A stretch of DNA of 64,000 bases from Fodinicurvata sp. EGI_FJ10296 (GCF_040712075.1 NZ_JBFCVL010000003.1:372001-436000), one strand, 5' to 3'; positions 9,115 to 20,811 are shown, counted from the first letter of the stretch. Translations and numbers: made by a program. Notes: generated from the sequence alone by a model not told the origin.

Positions 9115-9549
9115 ATGACCGAACAGACACCAGAAACGCCGGACAGCTGCCTGTCTCATGTATCGCTCGGCGCGAATGACTATCCCCGCGCCCTGGCATT
9201 CTACGAGGCGGTGCTGCCAACGCTCGGGATCGTGAAAATCATGGAGCACCCCGGCGCTGCCGCCTTCGGCCGCGCTTTCCCGGAGTTCTGGATTCAGAGC
9301 CCCCACGACGACAGGCCCGCCACCGTCGGCAACGGCACCCATATCGCCTTCATGGCCCTGAGCCGCCAACAGGTGCACCGGTTCCATGAAGCCGCCGTCG
9401 CCGCCGGTGCGGCCGAGGACGGCCCGCCCGGCCCGCGGCCCCTGTATGGCGAACCCTACTACGGCTGCTTCGTCCGCGACCCCGAGGGCAACAAGATCGA
9501 AGCGACCTACTGGGACATGGACAAGGCCCGCGAATTGGGAATGGCGTAG
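9115..9549 (+). CDS. VOC-superfamily (glyoxalase/bleomycin-resistance fold) protein
   Basis: A 144-residue protein with the paired beta-alpha-beta-beta-beta modules of the vicinal-oxygen-chelate fold. LSHVSLGANDYPRALAFYEAVLP near the start and GCFVRDPEGNKIEATY near the end are hallmarks, with His and Glu in the positions that usually bind the metal. An ATG at 9115 directly follows a GTG; the ATG is preferred. It is convergent with tamB, with only ten bases between them. The substrate cannot be predicted; the superfamily includes lyases, dioxygenases and binding proteins. Confidence 0.85.
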   Translation: MTEQTPETPDSCLSHVSLGANDYPRALAFYEAVLPTLGIVKIMEHPGAAAFGRAFPEFWIQSPHDDRPATVGNGTHIAFMALSRQQVHRFHEAAVAAGAAEDGPPGPRPLYGEPYYGCFVRDPEGNKIEATYWDMDKARELGMA

Positions 9550-9559
9550 GGCGCAGCCG

Positions 9560-12500
9560 TCAATATTCCCACTCGAAGCGCACGCCAACCCGGCTGCGGT
9601 CGGTGCCGACATCGCCTTCGATCTTGATGTTGTCGGTCACGTCGATCTCGACGTTTACCCGGCTGGAGCCGGAGGCGCCCTGACGCACGCCGACGAAGAC
9701 ATTCTCGGTCAGGTACTGGCCGGCGGTGATGCTGACGCCGCCGCCAGCGGCGGCATCGTCGAAGTCGAGGTCGAGCCGGTCGAGACCCACCGCCCGCCTG
9801 ACATCGTCGATCAGGTTGGACTCGTCGCCGATGCCGGCCAGCTGGCCGATGCTCTGGGCGAGTTGCAGGGCCTGGAACGCGCTGAGGTCCGCCGTCGCCC
9901 GGCCGAACAGAATGCGGGCAAGAACCTCGTCCTGGGGTAATGGCGGGTCGGAAAAGAACCTGATCTGCGGGTCGGATGCGCGGCCGGTAACGGATATCGT
10001 TGCCGTCACACCGTCGCCGACCGGCGCGATCGCTTCGAAATCCAGCAAGGGGTTGCCGATCGCATCACCATCAAGCGTGACCCGGCCCTGATCGAAATCG
10101 AACATGTTCCCCAGTAGGTTGAGACGGCCCTGACGCATCGTGAACGCGCCCTGCGCGATCGGATTCGCCGCCGTTCCCACCACGCTGATCTCTCCGCCAA
10201 GTTCGGCATTGAGCCCCCGGCCGCGAACGAAAATCGCCCCCGGCGCAACGACGCGGATATCCAGACCGATCCGTTGCAGCAGCGGAGCCTCTGCATCCGA
10301 AGGGTCATCCGGCGGACGGCCGTCGCCGGCGCCAGCGGTAGACGATTGTGTCGATCCCCCGCGCCCCTCCGGCGCGTTGCGTTCCCTGACCTCGATGGTT
10401 CGAACGGATGACGGCAGCCTGTCCGGCACCGTGACCACAGTCTCCAGCAGGGTCACGGTGCCGGAAAGCTGACTTTGTGCCATCAGCTGACCGCCGAGCG
10501 TCAAATCGGCGTTCAATGTCGGCGTCGCGTATGGCGTGTCGATCGGACGCGCGCGGTCGGCGGTAAGCTGTATGTCAACCGGCATGCCCGCTTCGGCGTC
10601 CAGCCCCACCGATCCACTGCCGGATATCCGTCCGCCGCCGGGCGTGCTGGCCACCAGCTGATCGACACGGACACTGTCACCCGTGGCTGTTGCCGTGAGG
10701 CCGATATCGGTCAGTTCGACACCGGTCAGCGGGTTCTCGTACGACCCGCCGTCAAGGCGGATGCTGCCCTGAATGTCGGGATCGCCAAACGAGCCCCCCA
10801 GATCGATATCAACTGCCACCCCGCCGGAAACCCGGTCGCCGCCTGCGGCCAGCAGCGGATTCAACAGTGACAGGTCGACCGCGCCGCTGACGGTCCCGCT
10901 CATTTCCGCCCCGGCCGAGGGACCCGACAGTGCCATCGGCAGCGATACATTCGCTGTCAGGCTTCCGCCGGGCAGCGTCGCGTCGGCGTCGATCCGGACG
11001 GCCTGCCCGTCCCAGTCGGCCGTCAGATCAACGTTCGCCGCCGCGAGACCCAGATTGCGGGCCGCCGCCGATTGAACGTCGACGGCGGACAGTTCCAGTT
11101 GCGCCGTTGGTGCATCGAGACTGCCCGACGCACTGAACGACCCCGACAACCGGCCCGACACGCCCTGATCTCCCGCGAATTGGTCGGCGATCTGCAAGGG
11201 GATGTTGGTCAGTGAACCGTCGATGGCGATCGTCTCACCAACCGTGCCGCCCAGGCTTATCTGCCCGTCACGAATGCCGAGATTTGTCTGGCCGATGGAA
11301 ATGTCGCCGTCCTCGATCGTGACCGATGTCGGCGACGCCAGCGTAACGGGTTCACCGCTGTAGCTGCCCTGCAGGCTCTCCAGCGCAATATCCAGCGCGG
11401 CATCGGTTTCCGTCGGCAACGTGACGCGGCCGCCGGCGGACAGGGTGACGTCCGGTCCGGCGGCGTCGAAATCGATGTCGAAGGCACCCGGCTCACCCGA
11501 CACGTCGATATCGAGACTGCTCAACGCCTGACCGGCGGCGTCGACATCGCGCATGGTCAGGCTGAGGTCGGCGGTCGGCGCGCCCAGAACATCGCTCACC
11601 GTGCCGGACAGGGTGGCCTGCCCGACCCGGTTGCCGTCCACCACCACCCCCAGACCGCGCGCGTCGATCGACAAATCCTGCCGGCCAGCCGCCTGCCCCG
11701 ATTCAGTTTCCGACACTGAATCCGGGTCCGCCGCCTGATCCAGTCCGATATCGGCCGTCACTTCTCCGGCCATGGCCATGCCGGTCAGATCGGACAATTC
11801 CGAAAGATCGGGAACCGAGAGCGACAGGCTGCCCAATCCGGTCAAGGTCGTCAGATCCACATCCACATCACCGCTGACAGCCGCCGAGCCCAGCCCGGCC
11901 TCGAGATCGGCAATGGAAACCTGCTGGGCCGACGGATCGTAGCCGGCCGTGGTTGCAATGCTTACCGGCCTGTCGTCGAGCGTCGCCGCCGCCGTCAACC
12001 GGCCGGTCATGGTTTCGAGGTCGATTTCCGCGACGCTGGCGACGAGGTTCTCCACGACCCGGTCCGCGGCGACCATGCGATCGGACGTAATGCCCAACCC
12101 CAGCGACGGCGCCGACAGCGGGCCGCTGGCGCGTGCGTTGATCTGCGCGGCACCGGAAAGCATCGGGTCCAGTGCCGCCAGATCGTCGATGGTCAGGGTC
12201 ACACCGCCCTCGACCTCGCCATCCACCCCCCCATCCACCAATGAACCCGACGCGTTCAGCCCGGCCCCCTCGCCGGTCACGGACAATGACGGCAGTGCCA
12301 ACTGCCCGCTATCGCCGATCTCGGCGCGGCCAGCCAGTGCAATATCCGGGCCGAACAGGCCGTCGATCTGTGCGATACCGGAATCGAAGCCCTCCAGCGC
12401 CCCCTGCAGGTCGATGGCCGTCCGGCCGTCGGCGCGGCTGATCTCCGCTTCCAGATCCAGCCCCCCTTCCAGGGTCAGCCCGCCGGTAAACGCCGCCAAT

Positions 12501-14035
12501 GTCGAAAGATCATCGAGCACCAGCTCGGCGGTTGCATCGAAGGTATCGCCGAAATCCGCTACCGTCCCCGATGTTGCCAATCGTCCCGTCGGCGCCGACA
12601 GGGCGAACTGCTCCAGCACGACATCGCCATCGGCGCCCGCGACACCGGCCGCCGACAGCGACACAGGCGGGCCCCCGTCTTCGGCCGCATCGGCCACGCC
12701 AACCGCAAGCCATTCATCGAGGGCCGGAATGCCGGTTGCGACGCCACGCGCCCGGGCATCGATCTCGAACCCCGCCCGCATATCGGGGTCGGTCACCGGC
12801 CGATCGGGGCGCAATGCCGCCGATAGCGTCAGATCCTCTGCGCCGCGCCCACCGAAGCGTCCCCCGGCAATGTCGGCGGTCAGATCAACGGCGGGATTCA
12901 TGACCCGTCCGACTATCGTGCCGCTCAACGCCAGACGATCCCAGGCAACGGCTTCCCCTGCCAGGGCATCCGACAACAGCCCGGCAAACAGATCCGCATC
13001 GCCCGCTTCGAGTGAGTAGTTCAGCGCCAGATCCGAGGCATCCCTGGCAACGCGGCCGTCCACTGACACCCGGCCGGCGGCAGCATCGACCGAAAGACCG
13101 TCGATTTGCACTGATTGTTCGCCGATCGTCGCATCGGCAGATACCGTCATGCGGTCGCCCGAAAGCGGGACAAACCGCTCCGGCAACAACGCATGCGGCA
13201 CGACCCATCCGTCGGCGGTCAGGCGAATGCCCTCCCCATCCGATCCCGACGAGCGGTCCAGAGACACCTGGATGTCGCTGCCGAGCGCCTCGCCACCATC
13301 GACAACCAGTTCACCGTCGAACGCGGAAAGCGTACCTTCACCGTCGGCACGCAGTGTCAGCCCCTGGCCCGGCGCCAGCTCCAGCAGGCCGCCGAGCACG
13401 CCGCCGGGCGCCTCGGTCAGCCCGACATCCACCGACAGTCGCTCGGTCTCCGGGACGAAAACGATATCGGCGACCAGATCGGTTGCAACGCCATCCAGCC
13501 GATGGATATCGGCGGCGATCGCCAGCCCCCGGGCCGGATCGCCAAGCCGCGCCGACGCTTCGATCCTGAGGTCGGCAGCTTGTCCGGCCACCGGCTCGCC
13601 CAGCGCCAGACGGTCCACGACCAGCCGTTCGACCACGACATCGACCGGCAGATCGGGAAAACCCGCGCCCCCGGACGGTTCGTCTTCGGCTTCCGGTCCT
13701 GGGGCAGGCAGCCGGGCCACGGCCACCGTTCCCGCCTCCAGCGCCGTCACCCTGAGGGTACGGCCGATCAGATCCCGGGGAGTCCACGCCAGGCGCGCCT
13801 CGTCGACCTCCAGCCACGGCCCCTGGGCGTCGGCGACGCGCAGGTCGCGCAACGTCATGTCGAAAGGGACGTGCCCTTCGATCGCGCCGATCTCAACGCC
13901 GTCCCCGGCGAATCCGTTGATCAGATCGACGAGAACACCGCGACCGTGATCGGTGTTCGCATAAAGATAAAATCCGCCGATGAACGCTACCAATAGCAGC
14001 GGTATCGCCAGCAGGACCCTGATGGCCGTCTTCAC
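9560..14035 (-). CDS. tamB: Translocation and assembly module subunit TamB (DUF490/AsmA-like)
   Basis: A large inner-membrane-anchored periplasmic protein that works with TamA in outer-membrane protein insertion, and in this superfamily probably in bridging lipid to the outer membrane. One N-terminal membrane anchor (residues 5-25, AIRVLLAIPLLLVAFIGGF) precedes more than 1,400 residues of repetitive beta-rich sequence of the AsmA-like type. The C-terminal DUF490 domain contains IFVRGRGLNAELGG and QGRVTLDGDAIGNPLLDFEA, and the protein ends in GVRFEWEY, an aromatic-terminated last strand as TamB proteins have. At 1,491 residues it is somewhat longer than the E. coli protein. Its start lies 18 bases after the tamA stop, so tamA-tamB is an operon. 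Confidence 0.95.
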   Translation of the reverse strand: MKTAIRVLLAIPLLLVAFIGGFYLYANTDHGRGVLVDLINGFAGDGVEIGAIEGHVPFDMTLRDLRVADAQGPWLEVDEARLAWTPRDLIGRTLRVTALEAGTVAVARLPAPGPEAEDEPSGGAGFPDLPVDVVVERLVVDRLALGEPVAGQAADLRIEASARLGDPARGLAIAADIHRLDGVATDLVADIVFVPETERLSVDVGLTEAPGGVLGGLLELAPGQGLTLRADGEGTLSAFDGELVVDGGEALGSDIQVSLDRSSGSDGEGIRLTADGWVVPHALLPERFVPLSGDRMTVSADATIGEQSVQIDGLSVDAAAGRVSVDGRVARDASDLALNYSLEAGDADLFAGLLSDALAGEAVAWDRLALSGTIVGRVMNPAVDLTADIAGGRFGGRGAEDLTLSAALRPDRPVTDPDMRAGFEIDARARGVATGIPALDEWLAVGVADAAEDGGPPVSLSAAGVAGADGDVVLEQFALSAPTGRLATSGTVADFGDTFDATAELVLDDLSTLAAFTGGLTLEGGLDLEAEISRADGRTAIDLQGALEGFDSGIAQIDGLFGPDIALAGRAEIGDSGQLALPSLSVTGEGAGLNASGSLVDGGVDGEVEGGVTLTIDDLAALDPMLSGAAQINARASGPLSAPSLGLGITSDRMVAADRVVENLVASVAEIDLETMTGRLTAAATLDDRPVSIATTAGYDPSAQQVSIADLEAGLGSAAVSGDVDVDLTTLTGLGSLSLSVPDLSELSDLTGMAMAGEVTADIGLDQAADPDSVSETESGQAAGRQDLSIDARGLGVVVDGNRVGQATLSGTVSDVLGAPTADLSLTMRDVDAAGQALSSLDIDVSGEPGAFDIDFDAAGPDVTLSAGGRVTLPTETDAALDIALESLQGSYSGEPVTLASPTSVTIEDGDISIGQTNLGIRDGQISLGGTVGETIAIDGSLTNIPLQIADQFAGDQGVSGRLSGSFSASGSLDAPTAQLELSAVDVQSAAARNLGLAAANVDLTADWDGQAVRIDADATLPGGSLTANVSLPMALSGPSAGAEMSGTVSGAVDLSLLNPLLAAGGDRVSGGVAVDIDLGGSFGDPDIQGSIRLDGGSYENPLTGVELTDIGLTATATGDSVRVDQLVASTPGGGRISGSGSVGLDAEAGMPVDIQLTADRARPIDTPYATPTLNADLTLGGQLMAQSQLSGTVTLLETVVTVPDRLPSSVRTIEVRERNAPEGRGGSTQSSTAGAGDGRPPDDPSDAEAPLLQRIGLDIRVVAPGAIFVRGRGLNAELGGEISVVGTAANPIAQGAFTMRQGRLNLLGNMFDFDQGRVTLDGDAIGNPLLDFEAIAPVGDGVTATISVTGRASDPQIRFFSDPPLPQDEVLARILFGRATADLSAFQALQLAQSIGQLAGIGDESNLIDDVRRAVGLDRLDLDFDDAAAGGGVSITAGQYLTENVFVGVRQGASGSSRVNVEIDVTDNIKIEGDVGTDRSRVGVRFEWEY

Positions 14036-14053
14036 GCCGTGCTGTCTCCGGCT

Positions 14054-16144
14054 TTAGAATGATTGGCCGATACTGATATAGAGCGCGTAGTCATCGTCGC
14101 CATCCCGTTTATTCACGGGCACGGCAATATCCGCGCGGATCGGCCCGAAGCCGGTGTAGTATCGCACTCCCAGACCGGCACCAATTTGCAGCTCGGCGTC
14201 CAGATTGGGATACGGATCATCGAATACCATACCCGCATCGACAAACGGAACAACACCGATGGTGTCGGTTACACGGTAGCGGACTTCAGCACTGCTTTCG
14301 ATGAGGCTGAGCCCGCCGATCGGACGGCCCTGTTCGTCGCGCGGTCCGATCGACTGGTACCGATACCCGCGCACCGATCCGCCGCCACCGGCATAGAAGC
14401 GCAGATTGGCGGGGATTTCGGCCATATCCTTGTCCGTGGCGACAAACCCGAACCCCACGCGTCCGGCCGCAATGAATGTCCCTTCGCTGCCGAAATCCTC
14501 GTAGATCGACCCTTCGGCCTCCCCAACGGCGAAAGTGCCGGCCTCGCCGAGTACGCTTGTGTATGGCGTCAGTGAGGTGGTGATCCGAAACCCCTCACTG
14601 GGGTCGAGCAGATCGTCCGTCGCCTCGTACCGAAGCGACAGCGGCACGCCGATCAGGCCGAAATCGCGCTCCACGTCCTGGGCGTCCACGATCCGCAGCG
14701 CTTCCAGGGAAACACCGGCGCTGACCGTCAGTCGTTCGGTCACCTGCCGCTCCAGCGCTGCCGACACCGAGAAAGAGCGGCGGTCATACGCCAGTGGATT
14801 GTCCTGAACCGCGACCGCATCGATGAGCAGCGCCTGATCGCGCGTCAGATAATCGGGCTTGCGAAACGTCGTTTCCAGCCGATAGGTGGCGCGGCCGATC
14901 TCGGTTTCGCCGAGGCGGGCAATGGCAGCGCTGATCCCGAATTGCTCGGCGCGGCCGAACAGGTTCCGGTGCCGCCAGAAAGCCTGCAGGCCAAAGCCCT
15001 CGGTGGTCGAATAATCACCGCCGAAGCCGATGACCCGGCGCGGCCTTTCCTCGACCGTGACTTCCAGCGGCAGGCGCCCCTGCTCGTTCAGGCTGTCGGC
15101 AGGATCGATGCGGATCGACGAGAAAACCCCCGGTTCGGAAAGACTTTCCCTGAGTTCGGAAATCGTTTCGGGAGAATAGAGATCCCCCTCGCTGAACGGT
15201 CGACGGCCCTGAACAAAATCCTCCTCGACATGCTCCAGCCCGGAAACGATCATCGGGCCGACCCTGGCCTGTCCACCCGGATCGATGCTCAGCACGACTT
15301 CCATCTCCTGAGTCTCGAAATCCACGACGGCATCCCGATCGGCGACACGCGCCAGCGCATATCCCGCATCGCGCAACTGCGAAATGACCGATCGCTCGTA
15401 CTGCAGAACAGTCTGGGAAAGGGCGGGAACGCCTGTTTGTGTCGGCGGGGATCCGGGCTCCAGTTCGATCGGCAGCGGCCCGCCATCCACGGCTTCGACC
15501 TCGTACAGGGCCAGGGTGAACTGAGGCCCCGGGTCGACGACAATGGAGACCGGGACGGGCGCATCGCTCGTGCGCGCGGACAATTGGCCGCGCAATTCCG
15601 GATCAGCCACCTCGATACCGTCGATGTCGATCCGGATATCCGGATCATAGTAGCCGAACGCGCTGAGAGCACCGCGAATGCGATCCCGGTCGGCCTCCGC
15701 GCGGCGGATCAGTCCGACGGCAGACGGCGGTTCTTCCTCGGCGAGACTGAGCAGGTTCACGGAATCCTCAACGGCACGCACACCATCCTCGGGGAGCGTG
15801 CCTTCGATTTCGAGGTCGGCGCGGTAGGGCACCGGCTGCACCGAAAGCTCCGGCGTCGTGAAGTTCTCGGCCGGTTCCATGGACTCGATTCGTGGCGCAA
15901 TCATCTGCGCAAAGACCACCGGCACGGCAATCCCTCCGGCGAAAACGCCGATGACGCAGGCCGAGAGAACCGCCGCCCGGCCCGCCCGCCGATCGGCGGC
16001 AAGCGTGGCGAAAATCGATTTCGGCGAGATGGCCAATTCAGGGGGCATCGAAGAAACCACGTGGTTCAAGGGGCATCGGCGCCGGGTGATCATGCCGCCG
16101 AACACTGCCAACAGTAGAACGCATACGGCACCACAAGGGAACAT
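14054..16144 (-). CDS. tamA: Translocation and assembly module subunit TamA (Omp85/BamA family)
   Basis: Outer-membrane beta-barrel protein with periplasmic POTRA domains that inserts other barrel proteins together with TamB. POTRA-like segments run from about residue 107 (YRADLEIEGTLPEDG, GYYDPDIRIDIDG) to about 350, followed by a 16-strand barrel. It ends ...YALYISIGQSF with the terminal phenylalanine required for outer-membrane insertion. The start is uncertain. ATGs at 16144, 16093 and 16048 are all in frame. A signal-peptide-like segment (AAVLSACVIGVFAGGIAVPVVFAQ) begins near residue 58 of the longest form, so a shorter N-terminus is likely. The outermost start also overlaps another small frame with a better ribosome site. 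Confidence 0.93.
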   Translation of the reverse strand: MFPCGAVCVLLLAVFGGMITRRRCPLNHVVSSMPPELAISPKSIFATLAADRRAGRAAVLSACVIGVFAGGIAVPVVFAQMIAPRIESMEPAENFTTPELSVQPVPYRADLEIEGTLPEDGVRAVEDSVNLLSLAEEEPPSAVGLIRRAEADRDRIRGALSAFGYYDPDIRIDIDGIEVADPELRGQLSARTSDAPVPVSIVVDPGPQFTLALYEVEAVDGGPLPIELEPGSPPTQTGVPALSQTVLQYERSVISQLRDAGYALARVADRDAVVDFETQEMEVVLSIDPGGQARVGPMIVSGLEHVEEDFVQGRRPFSEGDLYSPETISELRESLSEPGVFSSIRIDPADSLNEQGRLPLEVTVEERPRRVIGFGGDYSTTEGFGLQAFWRHRNLFGRAEQFGISAAIARLGETEIGRATYRLETTFRKPDYLTRDQALLIDAVAVQDNPLAYDRRSFSVSAALERQVTERLTVSAGVSLEALRIVDAQDVERDFGLIGVPLSLRYEATDDLLDPSEGFRITTSLTPYTSVLGEAGTFAVGEAEGSIYEDFGSEGTFIAAGRVGFGFVATDKDMAEIPANLRFYAGGGGSVRGYRYQSIGPRDEQGRPIGGLSLIESSAEVRYRVTDTIGVVPFVDAGMVFDDPYPNLDAELQIGAGLGVRYYTGFGPIRADIAVPVNKRDGDDDYALYISIGQSF

Positions 16145-16184
16145 GCGTCATGGACACTTGGTTCCAGCAGCCCAATATAGTCAT
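16038..16184 (-). CDS. Possible 48-residue leader ORF overlapping the tamA start
   Basis: On the minus strand, GAAGGAG stands six bases before an ATG at 16184, a better ribosome site than any candidate tamA start has. The frame runs 48 codons (MTILGCWNQVSMTHVPLW at the start) and stops at 16038, inside the tamA N-terminal region in another frame. The sequence resembles no family I know, and its second half reads like an out-of-frame shadow of tamA. It may be a translated leader that couples to tamA, or the site may be accidental. Low confidence as a protein. Confidence 0.25.
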   Translation of the reverse strand: MTILGCWNQVSMTHVPLWCRMRSTVGSVRRHDHPAPMPLEPRGFFDAP

Positions 16185-16300
16185 TTCGGACTCCTTCAGG
16201 GCCCTGTCGGCAAAGTCGGCAACGGCCCGGGGCGAACGAGCCCCGCGAGCCACGCATGGCCGACATCGCGGGTGAATGGCGCCAACGGCGGCAATGATGC

Positions 16301-16328
16301 TTGCTTGCATCGTGTACGTTGATATATT
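16301..16328 (+). promoter_or_regulatory. Possible sigma-70-type promoter for typA
   Basis: TTGCTT at 16301-16306 and TATATT at 16323-16328 are 16 bases apart, in the otherwise GC-rich 300-base gap between tamA and typA. The start codon of typA is about 118 bases further on. The local AT-rich patch stands out, but no other element supports the call. The rest of the gap holds nothing else I can support except the tamA leader frame. Confidence 0.4.
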
Positions 16329-16445
16329 GCGCCGCAACAGATTAACCGGCGCCTCCCGGACGGGTCGGCGTGCGCTCACGGCATCGCCGGCGCCCATGAC
16401 GGGCAATCGGGGCGGACATACGGGGGGCGGGCTCAAGGACAATTC

Positions 16446-18266
<1,821 letters not shown>

Positions 18267-18301
18267 CAAGGCTTTTCGCCTGCTGATCGCCCCCCGCCTG
18301 A

Positions 18302-18326
18302 GGGCCCCTGACTCGATCAGGGGCCC
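18302..18326 (+). terminator. Hairpin downstream of typA
   Basis: A perfect ten-base stem, GGGCCCCTGA pairing with TCAGGGGCCC, closes a five-base loop (CTCGA), 35 bases after the typA stop. No T-run follows, so it may act as a Rho-linked or mRNA-stabilising hairpin, or it may be one of the palindromic repeats of this region rather than a classical terminator. Confidence 0.5.
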
Positions 18327-18500
18327 CGGCCCGGATGAGCGCGGGTCCTGACCGTCCCGGGCGCTTTTTCGTTTCCTCGCGAATGGACAAGGGGACGGCG
18401 CCCGAAGAATTCCCCCGCCCCGGACGCGAAACACCATGAAATGGTGCTTCGCAGAGCCGGCAACTGTGTTTATTGCCTCAGCATCCGCCCCCTATCTCAT

Positions 18501-18528
18501 CCCCGGAAGCACGAAGTGCTGTCCGGGG
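18501..18528. repeat. Palindromic repeat (first type)
   Basis: CCCCGG and AGCAC pair with GTGCT and CCGGGG around a three-base GAA loop, interrupted by single mismatched bases. A related but decayed element occurs at 18673-18698, starting CCCCGGAAGCGCGCAGCGCT. Having two members so close together suggests a dispersed REP-like family rather than a gene terminator. Confidence 0.6.
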
Positions 18529-18587
18529 TCCACACGTTCCGCGAGAGCCCGGCCCGCGTTTCGTCCGCCGAGAGCTACGGCACCCGA

Positions 18588-18630
18588 TCCCGGGTCTGCA
18601 GCGCGTCACTTCGCGCCGCGCTGCGCACGG
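18588..18630 (+). repeat. REP-like repeat, copy A
   Basis: An imperfect inverted repeat with CCCGGG-type arms and a CTTCG centre. Its first 26 bases, beginning TCCCGGGTCTGCAGC, are identical to the start of copy B on the opposite strand at 26265-26313. After the centre, this copy has lost two bases and part of the closing arm. Confidence 0.7.
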
Positions 18631-18784
18631 GAATTGGAGAAGGTGGAAAGCGCCCCGGACCACCTTTTCCTGCCCCGGAAGCGCGCAGCGCTATTCGGCA
18701 ACTGTGTTCATCGACATTGCATGCAGGGCATCGGAAGCAGTGGTTCTCGCATTGGCGCCCCTTGTCTCTTCCCCGGGAGGGCTC

Positions 18785-20476
18785 CTACTGGCTCGTTTCC
18801 GAAGCGACATTGGCCGCACTCAGAAGCGCCTTGACCGAGGCCGTGGCGACATCGGGATCGATGCCGACGCCGAACACCGTCTGTCCCTCCTCGGTCCGGC
18901 ATTCGAAATAGGCAGCCGCCATCGAATCCGTCCCCGGCCGCAGCGCGTGCTCGTGGTAATCCACGACTTCCAGACTGAGACCGCAATCGCTTGCCAGCGC
19001 CGCAAGAACGCTGGAGACGAGACCATCGCCACTGCCGGTGATCTGGCGTTCCCGGCCATCCATCATGACCCGCCCGCTAAAGGTCCGCTCGCGGCCGGGC
19101 CGGGCCTGGCTTGTGGTCGTGTAATCGACAAGCAGGAAACGCTGATCTTCGCGCTCCTGAACGTAATAGGCCCTGGTGAATGCGTCCCAGATCTCGGCAC
19201 CGGTCATCTCGCGGCTGGTCGTATCGGTCACCTGCTGGACCTTGCGGCTGAAATCGATCTGAAGCCGCCGGGGCATCTGCAATCCGTGGTCCTGCTGCAG
19301 GATCCAGGCAACGCCGCCCTTGCCCGACTGGCTGTTGACGCGAATGACGGCTTCGTAGGTCGAGCCGATATCGGCCGGATCGATGGCGAGATACGGAACC
19401 TCCCAATAGCCGTCGTTCCGGGCCTCGTGCGCCGCGAACCCCTTCTTGATGGCGTCCTGATGGGAGCCGGAAAACGCCGTGAACACCAGTTCGCCGGCAT
19501 AGGGGTGGCGCGGATGAACCGGAAGCTGGTTGCAGTGCTCGACCGTCTTGACGATCGCGCGCATATCGCTGAAGTCGAGCTTCGGATGGATGCCCTGGCT
19601 ATACAGGTTCATCGCCAGTGTGACGATATCGACATTGCCGGTACGCTCGCCGTTGCCGAAAAGACACCCCTCGACGCGATCGGCGCCGGCCATCATCGCC
19701 AGCTCGGTCGCTGCGACACCGGTGCCGCGGTCGTTGTGGGTATGAACGGAAATGGCAACGCTGTCCCGGCGCGAGATATTCCGGCAAAACCATTCGATCT
19801 GGTCGGCATAAACATTCGGCGTCGACGCCTCGACTGTAGCCGGCAGATTGAAGATGATCTTGCGATCCGGCGTCGGTTGCCAGACTTCCAACACCGCCTC
19901 GCAAATTTCCAGCGCAAAATCCGGCTCCGTTGTCGAGAATGTCTCAGGCGAATACTGGAATATCCAATCCGTCTCCGGCCGCTTCTCCGCTTCCTCGACC
20001 ATCTGACGAGCGCCGGAGATGGCCAGGTCGATGATCTCGCGGCGCTCCATATTGAACACGGTCCGCCGGAATGCGGGCGATGTGGCATTGTAGAGATGTA
20101 CGATGCCCTGACGCGCGCCGTTCAACGAGTCGAATGTCCGCTGGATCAGATCCTTTCGCGATTGAGTCAGCACCTGCACCGCGACATCGTCGGGGATACG
20201 GTCGCCCTCGACCAGCGATCGGATGAAATTGAAATCGGTCTGCGACGCCGACGGGAAACCGACCTCGATCTCCTTGAAGCCGATCTGAACAGCCAGATCG
20301 TAGAAGCGCATCTTCCGCTCCCCGTCCATCGGATCGACCAGAGCCTGATTGCCGTCGCGCAGGTCGGTCGACACCCAGCGGGGCGGCGCCGTGATGCGGC
20401 GGGACGGCCAGGTCCGGTCGGGAAGATCAACGGGATTGCCGAAAGCGCGATATTTGGATTCGGGATTGGACAGCAT
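18785..20476 (-). CDS. leuA: 2-isopropylmalate synthase
   Basis: Condenses acetyl-CoA with 2-oxoisovalerate to give 2-isopropylmalate, the first committed step of leucine synthesis. The catalytic TIM barrel carries [11 protein letters not shown] (residues 36-46, metal Asp), [16 protein letters not shown] (metal His pair) and [14 protein letters not shown]-terminal LeuA dimerisation/leucine-feedback domain follows (about residues 430-563). The 563-residue length and HTHNDRGTG spacing place it with the longer, type 2 enzymes. Upstream on the same strand lies what looks like a leucine attenuator with its own promoter and leader peptide. No other leu gene is adjacent. Confidence 0.96.
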   Translation of the reverse strand: MLSNPESKYRAFGNPVDLPDRTWPSRRITAPPRWVSTDLRDGNQALVDPMDGERKMRFYDLAVQIGFKEIEVGFPSASQTDFNFIRSLVEGDRIPDDVAVQVLTQSRKDLIQRTFDSLNGARQGIVHLYNATSPAFRRTVFNMERREIIDLAISGARQMVEEAEKRPETDWIFQYSPETFSTTEPDFALEICEAVLEVWQPTPDRKIIFNLPATVEASTPNVYADQIEWFCRNISRRDSVAISVHTHNDRGTGVAATELAMMAGADRVEGCLFGNGERTGNVDIVTLAMNLYSQGIHPKLDFSDMRAIVKTVEHCNQLPVHPRHPYAGELVFTAFSGSHQDAIKKGFAAHEARNDGYWEVPYLAIDPADIGSTYEAVIRVNSQSGKGGVAWILQQDHGLQMPRRLQIDFSRKVQQVTDTTSREMTGAEIWDAFTRAYYVQEREDQRFLLVDYTTTSQARPGRERTFSGRVMMDGRERQITGSGDGLVSSVLAALASDCGLSLEVVDYHEHALRPGTDSMAAAYFECRTEEGQTVFGVGIDPDVATASVKALLSAANVASETSQ

Positions 20477-20529
20477 GATAATGTCACCACTTATGCGATA
20501 GTTTATCGAGAGAATACCACATTACGACG

Positions 20530-20571
20530 AAAAATACAGCCGACGGGCCGCCGTCAAGCGCGCCGGCCACC
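20530..20571 (-). terminator. Attenuator terminator upstream of leuA
   Basis: Read on the minus strand, GGCCGGCG pairs with CGTCGGCT (with G-U pairs) around a GC-rich loop, and then comes TATTTTT. The stem is followed by five T residues and stands about 54 bases before the leuA start, the right place for a regulated terminator. Pairing is imperfect, so a fold prediction should confirm it. Confidence 0.5.
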
Positions 20572-20748
20572 GATAAGTCGCAGCCGGACCGGAGTCACCG
20601 AAACGATCGGCGGCACGACCCGGCGCCGGCACGGAAGACGGCGGAGGTCAGACTGACGATTTGCGTCTGTCATAAGTGGTCGTTTCAAATGGAATTGCAT
20701 CGTGGCACCGCGATAGCCTGGCATTGGACACGTCGAGACCCGCCTCCC

Positions 20749-20802
20749 TCAGGAGAGCGGGTTCGGAAGTCGAAGCAGGGCGATTGCGGTGGTATGAGCC
20801 AT
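20749..20802 (-). CDS. Putative leuA leader peptide
   Basis: A 17-codon frame on the minus strand encodes MAHTTAIALLRLPNPLS. Four of its 17 residues are leucine (CTG, CTT, CTT, CTC), clustered in the second half, and its stop lies in a hairpin (20738-20762, arms ACCCGC and GCGGGT with an inner CTCC/GGAG pair). A promoter ends only nine bases upstream of the ATG, so the transcript would start about three bases before the start codon, nearly leaderless. That pattern suits ribosome-mediated attenuation: leucine shortage stalls the ribosome at the Leu codons and prevents the downstream terminator at 20530-20571. No protein function is expected. The call rests on layout, not on homology. Confidence 0.55.
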   Translation of the reverse strand: MAHTTAIALLRLPNPLS

Positions 20803-20811
20803 GATCAAATA

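Larger units (their letters stand above)
18327..18784. other. Non-coding stretch with palindromic elements between typA and leuA
   Basis: About 460 bases lie between the typA hairpin and the leuA 3' end with no credible gene. Short open frames here lack ribosome sites and family resemblance. The region instead holds at least three palindromic elements (18501-18528, 18588-18630 and a degenerate copy of the first at 18673-18698). It also has two near-identical 17-base stretches beginning CGGCAACTGTGTT, at about 18461 and 18699. Confidence 0.6.

Noticed and set aside
9726-13996. Several long plus-strand open frames across the tamB gene
   Set aside because: They lie antisense to a well-supported TamB protein, are rich in Arg, Pro and Ser as expected for GC-rich shadow frames, and show no motif or ribosome site.
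18473-20656. A 727-codon plus-strand open frame opposite leuA
   Set aside because: It is the complement of leuA and its leader. Its sequence has no recognisable domain, and leuA has full motifs.
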